This document shows, one piece after another, positions 27,152-37,705 of a DNA stretch of 64,000 nt. This DNA comes from Streptomyces sp. AJS327. Lineage in GTDB: Bacteria > Actinomycetota > Actinomycetes > Streptomycetales > Streptomycetaceae. A program made the position numbers and the translations under genes. The stretch is from NCBI RefSeq assembly GCF_013450295.1, contig NZ_SKBR01000001.1, forward strand, positions 810,001 to 874,000. The letters are read 5' to 3'. Under the pieces are notes generated by a model that worked only from the letters and a program-made list of their open reading frames with translations, did no database searches and was not told the DNA's origin. The stretch's first letter is position 1; each line of letters begins with the position of its first letter.

Positions 27152-27913
27152 ATGACCGATCACGCCATCGACGCCGCCACGTTCACCACCTTGGCCCTGG
27201 AGACCATCGCCCGCGTCAGCGACGGCCAACACGAGGCCGTCCTCGCCGCCGCGGCCCTGTGGGCGGACTCCCTGGCCGGGAACGGCGTGATCCAGGCGTT
27301 CGGCACCGGCCACTCCGAAGCCCTCGCCACGGAGATCTCCGGCCGCGCGGGCGGCTTCGTCCCCACCAACAAGCTGGCCCTACGGGACGTCGTGCTCCGT
27401 GGCGACAAGCCCAAGGAGTTCATCTCCGACCCGCACCTCGAACGAGACCCGGCCACCGCCCGCGCCCTCTACGAGATCGCCGCCCCCCACCCCCAGGACG
27501 TCTTCGTCATCGCCTCCAACTCCGGCATCAACGGCTCCATCGTGGAGATGGCCACCATCGTCAAGGAGCACGGCCACCCCCTCATCGCCGTCACCTCCGT
27601 CGAGCACGGCGCTCGCTCCACCTCCCGCCACCCCTCCGGCAAGCGACTGCCCGACTTCGCCGACGTCCTCCTCGACAACGGCGCCCCGTTCGGCGACTCC
27701 CTCCTCGAACTCCCCGGCGGCGGCACGGCCTGCGCCATCTCCTCCATCACCGGCGCCCTCCTCGTCCAGCTGATCGCCGCCGAGACGATCCGCCTGCTCC
27801 TGGCCCGCGACATCACCCCGCCGGTCTACCTCTCCGCCAACATCCCCGCCGGCGACGAACACAACAAGGCGCTGGAGGCCCGCTACGCCGGCCGCATCAA
27901 CCGAACCGCCTGA
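27152..27913 (+). CDS. SIS-domain sugar-phosphate-binding protein
   Basis: 253 residues covering a single SIS domain: NGVIQAFGTGHSEALATEISGRAGGFVPTN near the start, the phosphate-binding VFVIASNSGINGSIVEMA, and VTSVEHGARSTSRHPSGKRL. Relatives include MurQ-type etherases, GlmS-like isomerase domains and phosphosugar-binding proteins. The linked kinase and RpiR regulator suggest it processes an amino-sugar phosphate. ATG 27152 has GGGAG about 12 bases upstream; a more distal GTG at 27119 exists but adds a poor extension. Confidence 0.88.
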   Translation: MTDHAIDAATFTTLALETIARVSDGQHEAVLAAAALWADSLAGNGVIQAFGTGHSEALATEISGRAGGFVPTNKLALRDVVLRGDKPKEFISDPHLERDPATARALYEIAAPHPQDVFVIASNSGINGSIVEMATIVKEHGHPLIAVTSVEHGARSTSRHPSGKRLPDFADVLLDNGAPFGDSLLELPGGGTACAISSITGALLVQLIAAETIRLLLARDITPPVYLSANIPAGDEHNKALEARYAGRINRTA

Positions 27914-28276
27914 CCCCTCACACCAGTTGGCCGCCGAGCCGCGCCAGGCAGCCCACGCGTCCCCACGCCCCGGCCCCCTCACCACCCGCCCCGCCGCCGT
28001 GCGCCTCTCGGCGGTGTGGCCGGGGCACACAGGAGAGACGCCCGGATGGCGTTCCCGTCCGCGCGGGACGGGCCAGTCCGGCCCGCGCGGCGGCGAAACC
28101 GCATACCCTGTGACCCGCCACCCGTCCCGTCACCGGGCGTTCACGCACGCTCTGTCGACTGGCGCGCGGACGGTGAACCATCGCGAACTACGAGGCGTAT
28201 GTGCCATATGCCGGAATCCGCGAAACCGGCCTCCCGCATACCCCCACCCCGCTAAACCCGCAGGTCATTTCCCCCT
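27914..28276 (+). other. gene-free region including the probable CRISPR leader
   Basis: About 360 bases. The first two thirds are C-rich without a recognisable gene. From about 28170 the composition becomes more A/T-rich up to the first repeat, as expected of a CRISPR leader if the array is read on the plus strand. Confidence 0.4.
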
Positions 28277-28789
28277 CTGCTCCCCGCCCACGCGGGGATG
28301 GACCCTCCGCCGAGGTGATGGCGAACGGGCTGGAGATCTGCTCCCCGCCCACGCGGGGATGGGCCGCCTCATGGACCGTGCTGTTGCTGAAGTCCGACTG
28401 CTCCCCGCCCACGCGGGGATGGACCCGTGCGCTTGGTCGACCGGGGCCAGCTGGCACGCTGCTCCCCGCCCACGCGGGGATGGACCCTTCCCGGCGCTGC
28501 ACGGCACCACCACCGGCTGCTCCCCGCCCACGCGGGGATGGACCCGCCGGACTGTTCGGCTCGTACTGCGCGGTCGCCTGCTCCCCGCCCACGCGGGGAT
28601 GGACCCTGCTCAGCGCGCGCTGCGGATGCCATGCTGCGCTGCTCCCCGCCCACGCGGGGATGGACCCGTCCGGCGCCTGCCCGCCGACGACGCGTAGCCC
28701 TGCTCCCCGCCCACGCGGGGATGGACCCGGGTCCCAGCCCCGCTCGATCAGCAGGACGTGATGCTCCCCGCCCACGCGGGGATGGGCCC
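28277..28789 (+). CRISPR. CRISPR array, type I-E-like repeat, 9 repeats and 8 spacers
   Basis: The 29-base repeat begins CTGCTCCCCGCCCACGCGGG and ends GATGGACCC, with CCCCGC and GCGGGG stem halves like type I-E repeats. Repeat starts: 28277, 28338, 28398, 28459, 28517, 28578, 28639, 28700 and 28761. Spacers are 32 bases except the second (31) and fourth (29). Repeat 2 differs at its end (GGGCCG), and the last repeat starts with A and ends GGGCCC. The degenerate last copy and comparison with known I-E repeats indicate plus-strand transcription with the leader upstream of 28277. No cas gene is present in the window, so processing would depend on Cas proteins encoded elsewhere. Confidence 0.97.
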
Positions 28790-28825
28790 CGACGTTGGCG
28801 GGAGACGGGTGGGCGGGGGTTGGGG

Positions 28826-30750
<1,925 letters not shown>

Positions 30751-31423
30751 CGCGAAGGACGGGGTCCGGCCGGGGGCACCTCGCGTTCGTCGCGGCGGTT
30801 CTCTCCTGAACCGCTGGGCGGGAGCGGAGTGTTCCCCGCGTCCCGTGGGTCCAGCCGTCATGTCGTCCCGGCCCGGACAGCCGCTGGAGCGACAACCGGA
30901 GCGGTCGCGGCGAGCCGGGTGACTCCAGGGCCACCCGACGGGGTTCGGGAGAGACCCGTGAGGCACCGGGTCCCCGACCACCGAACTGCCCTGTCCACAC
31001 AGTGGGTTGATCGTCATCACGGCGCCCAGGGGCGGTTGACGCGATGGACGTGTCCCGGTCGCCGGGGGTCGCGTTCACCCGCCCGGAGCGTCATCGCGCG
31101 AGGCGTCCTGTGGGTACCGAACGTACCGCCCAGCGAACGGAGTTGGTCTACGGACACCGCGCCCCCGCCGGGCTTCCCGTGCCGTCCCGCGTGCCGCCTC
31201 CGCGCGCTCGCGCCCCGTCCGTCGCTGGTCCTGTTCCGCTCACCTCGCGGCGTGAGCCCGCGCGTTGAGGCGTGGGGCCGTGAATCGAGGGGTGTGGGGC
31301 GTGAGTTGGGGGCGTGGACGGTGGGCCCGTCCCGGCTCGAGACGATCGCTGAGTACTGTTACGCCCACTACGGTGAAACATTCACGGGTTGGTAAACGAG
31401 AAACTGCTCTGCGAGGGGGACGG
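30751..31423. other. intergenic region before the kinase gene
   Basis: About 670 bases without a supported gene. The region just before the kinase start is A/T-richer and contains GAGTACTGTTACG around 31350, a plausible -10 area, but a matching -35 box is unclear. The rest is G+C-rich with only chance frames. Confidence 0.45.
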
Positions 31424-33514
31424 GTGGCCGAAGCGCAGGGGGAATATGTGGGCCGCTACCTGCTGCGGGAACGCCTCGGAGCTGGCGGCATGGGCAGTGT
31501 GTGGCTCGCTGACGACGAGACGCTGGGCGCGCAGGTCGCCATCAAGCAGATCGAGATGCCCCGGGGCACGGGGAGCGTGCGGGGAACCGGGAGCGGTGAG
31601 TCCGGCGCGGAGAGCGGCGAGGTCTCCCAGGGGGAGGCGCTCATCCGTCGTGCTCGTCGCGAGGCGCTGCACGCGACGAAGTTACGTGGCCATCCCCACG
31701 TGGCGACGGTGCTCGACGTGGTGCAGCACGAGGGCCTGCCCTGGATCGTCATGGAGTACGTCTCCGGCGCGACGGATCTGGCCAAGGTCATCCGTGACCA
31801 GCCCCGCCTCCCGGAAGCCGAGATCTGCCGTATCGGCATCGCGGTACTGACCGCGCTGGAAGCGGGCCACGGGCACGGCATCGTCCACCGTGACGTGAAG
31901 CCGTCGAACATCCTCCTCGCGCCCGATCACGCCGGGAACCGGCACGGGCGGGTCATGCTGACCGACTACGGCATCTCGCTCGAAGCCGACTCCAGCCAGA
32001 CCCGGATGACGGAAACCGGCTTCATCGGCACCCCGGGGTTCACGGCGCCCGAGCGCATGCGCGACGAGGAGCGGCGCGAGTCCGATCTCTTCTCGCTCGG
32101 CGCGACGTTGTACTGCGCCTCCGAGGGGCACGGCCCCTTTGACCGCGCCACGTCCATGGCCTCGTTCTCCGCCTCGCTTCTCGAACCGCCACGGTCACCG
32201 GTCCAGGCGAGCCCCGAACTCCGCGCCGTCCTGCTCGGTTTGCTGGAGAAGGACCCCGACCAGCGCACCGACATGCGCTCCGCCCTGACCTGGCTCACCC
32301 GCATCGAGCAGGCTCCGGCCGCGGGAGAGGTCACCTGGAACTTCCGGACCACGGGTCGCGGCGCGAGCGGATCCTCCGGACCGGCGCGGCACCCCGTTCC
32401 GGGACAGCCTCCGGCCCCGGGCTTCGGCGACAACTCGCCGACCACGTACGGTGCTTCGGGCCTCGGAGGCGCGGCCACCGCACCTCCGGGCACTCCGGCG
32501 GGCGCGCCCGCCCTGGCGAACCCCGCGCAGAGCCCGGCCATGAGCGGCTCCGCGGCCAACCCCGCCAAACGGGAAGACAGTTTGCGGCGGCTGTGGCGCT
32601 GGCTGCGCGGGCTGACCCTCACGGGAAAGGTCGTGGCGTTCGTCGTCGTGATGGCGGTGCTCTTCGCCACCGCGATGGTCATCGAGCGTATCGAGGCCAA
32701 CAGCAAGGGAAACAACGCCAGTCAAGGGCCGAAGAAGAACGGGTCCGACGACTCCAAGGGGTCCGGCGGCGCGGGCGACGCGTCCGACTCCTCGGCCGGC
32801 CCCGACGCCGAACTCCCGTACGGCGAGAAGGTCGGCCTCAACAGCGCTCTCAAGGCGGGCGACTGCCTCAACGACTCCTGGAACGACAAGCCGTACAAGG
32901 GCACTCCGACCCTCAAGCCGGAGGCCTGCGACGACAGTCCGGACGGGCAGATCGTCGCGACCGTGGACAAGACCACCCGTCCGGAGGCCGAGAGCGAATG
33001 CCGGGCCCGCACGGGCTCGTTGCTCAAGAAGCTGGCTGACCCCATCCTCTACACGGTGGTCCCTGACCCGCGCAGCGCGCACAACGCGGAGGCGGGCTGC
33101 CTGGTGCTCCAGCGGAACACGTCCGTCGGGGGCCCGTTGGGCAAGTTCCGCACGATGGGGGACGACGTCTTCGTCACGCAGCTGGGCGAGGGGGACTGCT
33201 TCGACACCAGGAACTCCGAGGAGACCGACGACTCGATCACCTACGACACCTACCTGGTCCCCTGCGACCGTCCGCACAGCGAGCAGGTGATCGGCCCGGC
33301 CTTCGCCGAATCCGACGCCAAGTACGACGACATCAGCCCCAACGATCTCTGTCGCAACAAGTACCGTGACTCCTGGCCCTCTTCGGATCTCTACACCATC
33401 ACCGGCTGGATCAACGACGTGGACTGGGACAACGGATTCCGTGCCATGACCTGCACCTTGGCGGGCAAGGACGACACCAAGATCCCCGCCGGCAAGGTCA
33501 AACCCCGCTACTGA
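31424..33514 (+). CDS. membrane-anchored Ser/Thr protein kinase (PknB type)
   Basis: 696 residues. The cytoplasmic kinase domain is about residues 10-280: glycine loop LGAGGMGSVW, Lys41 in AIKQIEM, catalytic Asp157 in HRDVKPSN and activation-loop start TDYGIS (DYG for DFG), with GTPGFTAPE. A Pro/Gly/Ala-rich linker precedes a transmembrane helix at about 405-425 (VVAFVVVMAVLFATAMV). The extracellular part has two repeats around Cys residues (LKAGDCLNDSW...EACDD; LGEGDCFDTRN...VPCDRPHSEQV) resembling septum-formation-type domains. GTG 31424 has AGGGGGA upstream. A TTA leucine codon (residue 87) implies dependence on the bldA tRNA. Confidence 0.92.
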   Translation: MAEAQGEYVGRYLLRERLGAGGMGSVWLADDETLGAQVAIKQIEMPRGTGSVRGTGSGESGAESGEVSQGEALIRRARREALHATKLRGHPHVATVLDVVQHEGLPWIVMEYVSGATDLAKVIRDQPRLPEAEICRIGIAVLTALEAGHGHGIVHRDVKPSNILLAPDHAGNRHGRVMLTDYGISLEADSSQTRMTETGFIGTPGFTAPERMRDEERRESDLFSLGATLYCASEGHGPFDRATSMASFSASLLEPPRSPVQASPELRAVLLGLLEKDPDQRTDMRSALTWLTRIEQAPAAGEVTWNFRTTGRGASGSSGPARHPVPGQPPAPGFGDNSPTTYGASGLGGAATAPPGTPAGAPALANPAQSPAMSGSAANPAKREDSLRRLWRWLRGLTLTGKVVAFVVVMAVLFATAMVIERIEANSKGNNASQGPKKNGSDDSKGSGGAGDASDSSAGPDAELPYGEKVGLNSALKAGDCLNDSWNDKPYKGTPTLKPEACDDSPDGQIVATVDKTTRPEAESECRARTGSLLKKLADPILYTVVPDPRSAHNAEAGCLVLQRNTSVGGPLGKFRTMGDDVFVTQLGEGDCFDTRNSEETDDSITYDTYLVPCDRPHSEQVIGPAFAESDAKYDDISPNDLCRNKYRDSWPSSDLYTITGWINDVDWDNGFRAMTCTLAGKDDTKIPAGKVKPRY

Positions 33515-33530
33515 GACCGCCCACGCACAC

Positions 33531-33562
33531 CCGGCCCCGTCCGCAAGCCCGGACGGGGCCGG
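33531..33562 (+). terminator. terminator of the kinase gene
   Basis: Perfect 12-base inverted repeat (33531-33542 with 33551-33562), 8-base loop, 16 bases after the kinase stop codon. Confidence 0.8.
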
Positions 33563-34233
33563 ACCAGTACCGACCCCCGCCGTCCCCCCGCTATGCCTCC
33601 CCCTCGACCCAACGCACGCCTGAGCCCGCCGAATTGACGCTCCCTCGCGCAGGGCGCCCACTCCGCCGCGCCACGGTGCGCGCCAGCCGTGACGCTGTAC
33701 GGCCGCCAACTACCGCGTGGCGGCCGCGACTCGGACCTCCCCGGCACTTGAGCCCACGGGCGGCCCAGCCGAGTCTCCTCGGGGGCCTGCCACGTCCGCC
33801 GCACTGGCCGAGCCGCCGGTCCGGACCGAGGAGGAGACAGCCCTGGACGACCGCGCCACCGGCCTCACCACTGACCTCGTCCCACGGCAGCACGCCCCGC
33901 GAGGCTGACAACCGAGGGAGACGGCGGCCCCGTCACGAGAGCCGATTCACGAAGGTGAGGAGCCGTCGTCCCTGACGGCCCAGGCCACGCCGATCCACCT
34001 ACCAAATTTCGTACGTGGCCCCCTGAGGCCGCGACAGGGGATGGGTCGTGTTGGACCAGAGGGGATATCCGCGATGCGCCGAAGGGAGCCCAGGTCACCT
34101 TCGCGACCTGGGCCGTATGCCCTGTCCCCTGAGTGTCCCCTGAGCCCTGGTCTGAGCGATAACGGACGGGGTCACCGTCCTCGGCGGGGTCCACAGACCA
34201 GACGTTTTCCCAGGTCAGATCGATTTTGCTGGG
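33563..34233. other. gene-free stretch next to the CAU tRNA
   Basis: About 670 bases with no supported gene. It contains a tandem copy of an 11-base unit TGTCCCCTGAG at 34123-34133 and 34134-34144. It lies at the 3' side of the tRNA gene, a location where integrative elements often insert, but no integrase gene or duplicated tRNA end is visible. Confidence 0.4.
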
Positions 34234-34307
34234 TGGGGCGGGTGGGACTCGAACCCACGGCCGACGGATTATGAGTCCGTTGCTCTAACCGGCTGAGCTA
34301 CCGCCCC
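34234..34307 (-). tRNA. tRNA with CAU anticodon (tRNA-Met elongator, or tRNA-Ile2)
   Basis: 74 bases. The 7-base-pair acceptor stem is GGGGCGG/CCGCCCC with discriminator A. D-arm GCTCAGCCGGTTAGAGC, anticodon stem ACGGA/TCCGT with loop CTCATAA, and T-arm GTTCGAGTC are all intact. CCA is not encoded. The CAU anticodon could decode AUG or, after lysidine modification, AUA; sequence alone does not decide, and an initiator is excluded because the acceptor stem is fully paired. Confidence 0.93.
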
Positions 34308-34839
34308 GTTACGGCGCGCCGCGCACATCTGTGCGCGCCGTCTGCCGCAGCATAGCTCCTCATACGATCTGCCGCCCGTGCCGGGGGAGGCTCACGGGGG
34401 CGATGGGGATCTACGGGAGAGAGGACACCGTTCGCGGGCGTCTGGTTCCCGGTAGTCACGGATCACTTCACGGGCGTCCGGTGGGCGTTGCGCTGGGGTG
34501 GGGCGGTCCCGCGAGCACGAACGGCTCAACCCGGTCTGGGTTCGCCGGGGTTCGGGTGGTGGACGTCTGGGCCGACCGGGTTCGGGTGGTGGGTCGGCCT
34601 TCGCGCTGCCGCCGTGGCTGGGGCGGTGGCCAGGTCGGTCGAGGGCGGGGAAGCGGGGAAGCTGACGGGCCGTGCGGTTCCGGCAGGGTTGCTCGAGGAG
34701 GCGTCCGGTGGCTCGCGAAGGGCTGACGGGTGGACACGTGTGCGGTGCGGGCGGGGAGGGGCCGAGGGGTCGGGTGCGGTGTGGAGCTGGCCCGGTGAGG
34801 GCGGCGCCGGACGAGTGGCAGCGGGGGTGGGCGCACGAG
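34308..34839. other. gene-free stretch between two tRNAs
   Basis: About 530 bases, G-rich on the plus strand, with a repeated GGGTTCGGGTGGT motif (around 34550 and 34580). Open frames are chance products of base composition; none is recognisable. Confidence 0.45.
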
Positions 34840-34863
34840 AAAGGGCCCCGGTGGGGGCCCTTT
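34840..34863 (-). terminator. terminator of the tRNA-Asn gene
   Basis: Perfect 10-base inverted repeat AAAGGGCCCC / GGGGCCCTTT with loop GGTG, 8 bases past the tRNA 3' end. As a symmetric hairpin with T residues it would work in both directions. Confidence 0.75.
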
Positions 34864-34871
34864 GGGTGGTG

Positions 34872-34944
34872 CTCCCGCGACTGGACTCGAACCAGTAACC
34901 TGCCGGTTAACAGCCGGCTGCTCTGCCGATTGAGCTACACGGGA
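34872..34944 (-). tRNA. tRNA-Asn (GUU)
   Basis: 73 bases. Acceptor stem TCCCGTG/CGCGGGA (one G-T pair) with discriminator G, D-arm GCTCAATCGGCAGAGC, anticodon stem GCCGG/CCGGC with loop CTGTTAA giving anticodon GTT, and T-arm GTTCGAGTC. CCA is not encoded. Confidence 0.96.
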
Positions 34945-35167
34945 TTGCTCTGCTCAGGGGCGCTGACCCGCTCTGGGGGGCGCTCCCTCGCTGCGACCCA
35001 TACATTAGCGCATGCCCGGGGGTACTCCGAAATCGGTATCCGGACGGTCGCCCTGGATTCCGGGGGAGCGGGGAACGTTGCGGAGCGGGGAGGCGTTCAG
35101 AGCGCGTCCCGGGAGAACCGTGAGGACCATGAGAGCCAAGGGAACCGAGAGAATGAGGTGTGTGGGC

Positions 35168-35467
35168 ATGCGCTACCGGCTCACGTTCGTCGCAGGGCTG
35201 GCCGTGGGGTACGTGCTGGGTACGCGTGCCGGTCGCGAACGGTACGAGCAGCTGTGCCGGGCCGGTCAGCGGTTCGCGGAGAACCCGGCGGTGCGTAACG
35301 CGCGGGAGTCGGCCGTGCAGACGGGGCGGCAGGCGGCCTCGAAGGCGGTGGACGCGGTGAACGAGCGGTTCGGTGAGCGTCTTCCCGGTTCGGTGAGCGA
35401 TCGTGTCCGGTCGCTGCGTGATCAGCGCACCCCGATGGACGACGGCTGGGGGACCGGTTCCGTCTAG
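35168..35467 (+). CDS. small YtxH-like membrane-associated protein
   Basis: 99 residues: a short hydrophobic start with a glycine-zipper look (MRYRLTFVAGLAVGYVLGTRAGRERYEQL), then an amphipathic helical region with repeated Ala/Arg/Glu, ending in GWGTGSV. The VGYVLGTRAGRERYEQL segment is characteristic of actinobacterial YtxH-like proteins of unknown function. ATG 35168 has GAGGTG 10-12 bases upstream. The frame is open upstream to 35012 but that part is not protein-like. Confidence 0.8.
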   Translation: MRYRLTFVAGLAVGYVLGTRAGRERYEQLCRAGQRFAENPAVRNARESAVQTGRQAASKAVDAVNERFGERLPGSVSDRVRSLRDQRTPMDDGWGTGSV

Positions 35468-35615
35468 CGTGCGCCGGCCCGGTGGGTGGGTCCCGGTGCC
35501 CGGTGGGTGCGGCCCAGGGTGCCGGGCCCGTGGGTGGGGGCCCTGGAGGTCCGTCGTGGCGGAGGTGCGGCCCGGGCGCGGGCCGGTGGTGGGGCGCGTC
35601 GCTGCCGGGTGGGAA

Positions 35616-36500
35616 TCAGGGGAGGCGGGGTGCGGCCTCGCGGTCGAGGAGGGGGGCGAGGATGTCGCCGTGCTCGCGGAGCCGTCCGGGGAGGTCGCTG
35701 GAGAGGAAGACCAGGTCTTCGGCGGATCCGGCGTCCCCGAGCTCGTCCCAGGTGACGGGGGTGGAGACCGTGGGGCGGCGCTTGGCGCGGAGGGTGTAGG
35801 GCGCGGCCGTGGTCTTGGCGCCGTTGTTCTGTGAGTGGTCCACGAAGATCTTGCCGGGGCGCAGCTTGCGGGCCATCTTGCTGATCGCCAGGTCCGGCAG
35901 GTCGGCCTCGGCTTCCTGGGCGACGCGTTTGGCGTAGGCGGAGACGTCGTCGGACTCCGTGGGTTCGATGGCGGCGAGCAGGTGCAGGCCCTTCGAGCCG
36001 GAGGTCTTGGGGAGGGCGTGGAGGCCGTCCTGGCGCAGTCGGTGCCGGAGCCAGTCGGCGACCGTCCGGCAGTCCAGGATGTCCGTTCCCTCGCCGGGGT
36101 CGAGGTCGAAGACGATGCGGTCGGCGGCGCCCTCGTACTCCGTCCGCCACTGTGGGGTGTGGAGTTCCAGCGCCGCCAGGTTGGCCGCCCAGACGAGGCT
36201 GGCGAGGTCCTGGAGCAGGACCTGGTTCATGGGCTCCCGGCTGGCCCGGGTGATGGTGCGCACCGTCACCCAGCCGGGGGTGCCGGGCGGGACGTGCTTG
36301 GCGAAGAAGCGGTCCGCGTCGACCCCGTCCGGTGCGCGGAGGAAGGAGAGGGGGCGCCCCTCCAGGTGCGGGAGCAGGCTGTCGGCGACCTCCGTGTAGT
36401 AGTGCAGCACCTCGCCCTTGGTGAATCCGCAGGCCGGGTAGAGCACCTTGTCGAGGTTGCTGAGCGTCAGCCGGTGCCCCTCGATCTCCGTGTGCGGCAT
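35616..36500 (-). CDS. LigD-type polymerase domain protein (non-homologous end joining)
   Basis: 294 residues forming a stand-alone LigD polymerase/primase domain (PolDom): LSNLDKVLYPACGFTKGEVLHYY, the catalytic acidic pair in IVFDLDPGEGTD, and KTSGSKGLHLLAAIEP, FVDHSQNNGAKTTAAPYTLRAK. It adds ribonucleotides or deoxynucleotides at broken DNA ends and works with Ku and an ATP-dependent ligase. The ligase and nuclease domains of full LigD are absent, as commonly found in Streptomyces, where they are encoded separately. It is divergent from the Ku gene with only 30 bases between the two starts. Confidence 0.95.
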   Translation of the reverse strand: MPHTEIEGHRLTLSNLDKVLYPACGFTKGEVLHYYTEVADSLLPHLEGRPLSFLRAPDGVDADRFFAKHVPPGTPGWVTVRTITRASREPMNQVLLQDLASLVWAANLAALELHTPQWRTEYEGAADRIVFDLDPGEGTDILDCRTVADWLRHRLRQDGLHALPKTSGSKGLHLLAAIEPTESDDVSAYAKRVAQEAEADLPDLAISKMARKLRPGKIFVDHSQNNGAKTTAAPYTLRAKRRPTVSTPVTWDELGDAGSAEDLVFLSSDLPGRLREHGDILAPLLDREAAPRLP

Positions 36501-36530
36501 ACCCTGAGAGTCCCACAGAAGGGACGAACT

Positions 36531-37634
36531 ATGCGATCTATCTGGAAAGGGTCCATATCCTTCGGGTTGGTGTCGGTGCCGGTCAAGGTGTTCGCCGCCA
36601 CCGAGAACCACAGCGTCTCCTTTCACCAGGTGCACATCCCGGACGGCGGGCGGATCCGCTACCGCAAGGTGTGCCAGCTGGACGAGGAGGAGGCGCCGCG
36701 GGAGGAGATCGGCCGGGGTTTCCAGACGGAGGACGGTTCGACGGTGCTGATCACCGACGAGGACCTGGCGGCGCTCCCCCTGCCGACGGCGAAGACCGTG
36801 GAGATCCTGGCCTTCGTGCCGGAGGAGGACATCGACCCCATCCAGCTGGATCGGTCGTACTACCTCGCGGCTGACGGGCAGCGCGCCGCCAAGCCCTATG
36901 TGCTGCTGCGGGAGGCGCTGACCCGGTCGGGCAAGGTCGCCGTCGCCAAGCTGGCGATGCGCGGCCGGGAGAGCCTGGGGATGCTGCGGGTCTACGCGGA
37001 CACTCTCGCGCTGCACACCATGCTCTGGCCCGACGAGATCCGCTCGGCCGAGGGCATGGCGCCCGAGGAGCGGGTCACGGTGCGGGACGCGGAGCTGGAC
37101 CTGGCGGACACCCTGATGGAGACGCTGGGCGAGCTGGACTGGGGCGAGCTGCGTGACGAGTACCGCGAGGCGCTGGAGCAGCTCGTCGCGGCGAAAGCGG
37201 AGGGCGTCGAGCCGGGCGAGGCCGAGACGGCTCCGGCGGCCGGACGGGGCAAGGGGCAGGTCGTCGATCTGATGGCGGTGTTGCGGAGCAGCGTCGACGA
37301 GGCGCGGGAGGCGCGCGGAGAGGACGCGACGGTGCACGAGCTGTCGGACCGGCGGGGGCGGTCCGCGGGTGGGAAGACCGAGCCGAAGAAGTCCGCGAAG
37401 GCGTCAGGGAAGAAGGCGACGAAGAAGTCCGCGACGAAGAGGTCCACGAAGAAGACGGCCGGGACGTCCGGCCGGAAGACGGGGGAGAAGGCGGCGGCGC
37501 AGAAGACGGGGACGGCGAAGACCGGGGCGAAGAAGTCCGCCTCCGCGAAGAAGACGGGGACGGGCGGGACGGCGGGGAAGAAGTCCGCCGCGAGGAAGAC
37601 GGCGGCGAAGCGCCCCGCGCGGAAGGCCGGTTGA
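36531..37634 (+). CDS. ku: Ku DNA end-binding protein with lysine-rich tail
   Basis: 367 residues. The Ku core (about 1-255) begins MRSIWKGSISFGLVSVPVKVFAATE and contains the bridge and barrel segments (YYLAADGQRAAKPYVLLREAL, KVAVAKLAMRGRESLGMLRVY). The homodimer threads onto double-strand ends and recruits the polymerase and ligase. From about residue 280 a long Lys/Ala/Thr-rich tail (repeats of KK-[ST]-A and KTG) follows, unlike the minimal bacterial Ku; such tails add DNA binding and end-independent sliding in mycobacterial and streptomycete Ku. GAAGGGA precedes the ATG. Promoter elements must lie inside the divergent gene. Confidence 0.96.
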   Translation: MRSIWKGSISFGLVSVPVKVFAATENHSVSFHQVHIPDGGRIRYRKVCQLDEEEAPREEIGRGFQTEDGSTVLITDEDLAALPLPTAKTVEILAFVPEEDIDPIQLDRSYYLAADGQRAAKPYVLLREALTRSGKVAVAKLAMRGRESLGMLRVYADTLALHTMLWPDEIRSAEGMAPEERVTVRDAELDLADTLMETLGELDWGELRDEYREALEQLVAAKAEGVEPGEAETAPAAGRGKGQVVDLMAVLRSSVDEAREARGEDATVHELSDRRGRSAGGKTEPKKSAKASGKKATKKSATKRSTKKTAGTSGRKTGEKAAAQKTGTAKTGAKKSASAKKTGTGGTAGKKSAARKTAAKRPARKAG

Positions 37635-37649
37635 GCCGTCGCGGGCGCG

Positions 37650-37675
37650 CCGGGGCTGCCGTGGGGCGGCCCCGG
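37650..37675. terminator. bidirectional hairpin between convergent Ku and FkbM genes
   Basis: CCGGGGC (37650-37656) pairs with GCCCCGG (37669-37675), and an inner GCC/GGC pair extends the stem after one mismatch, leaving a GTGG loop. It sits between the stops of the two converging genes. Confidence 0.6.
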
Positions 37676-37705
37676 TCCGTCCCGACCGGGGGATCCGCCG
37701 GGAGG

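Noticed and set aside
28201..28761. Open frames through the CRISPR array encoding repeated SPPTRGW or RVGGEQ peptides
   Set aside because: They arise from the 61-base periodicity of repeats and spacers and have no ribosome binding sites.
33563..34233. Prophage or integrated plasmid next to the tRNA
   Set aside because: No integrase, excisionase or tRNA-end repeat could be found; only a short tandem repeat.
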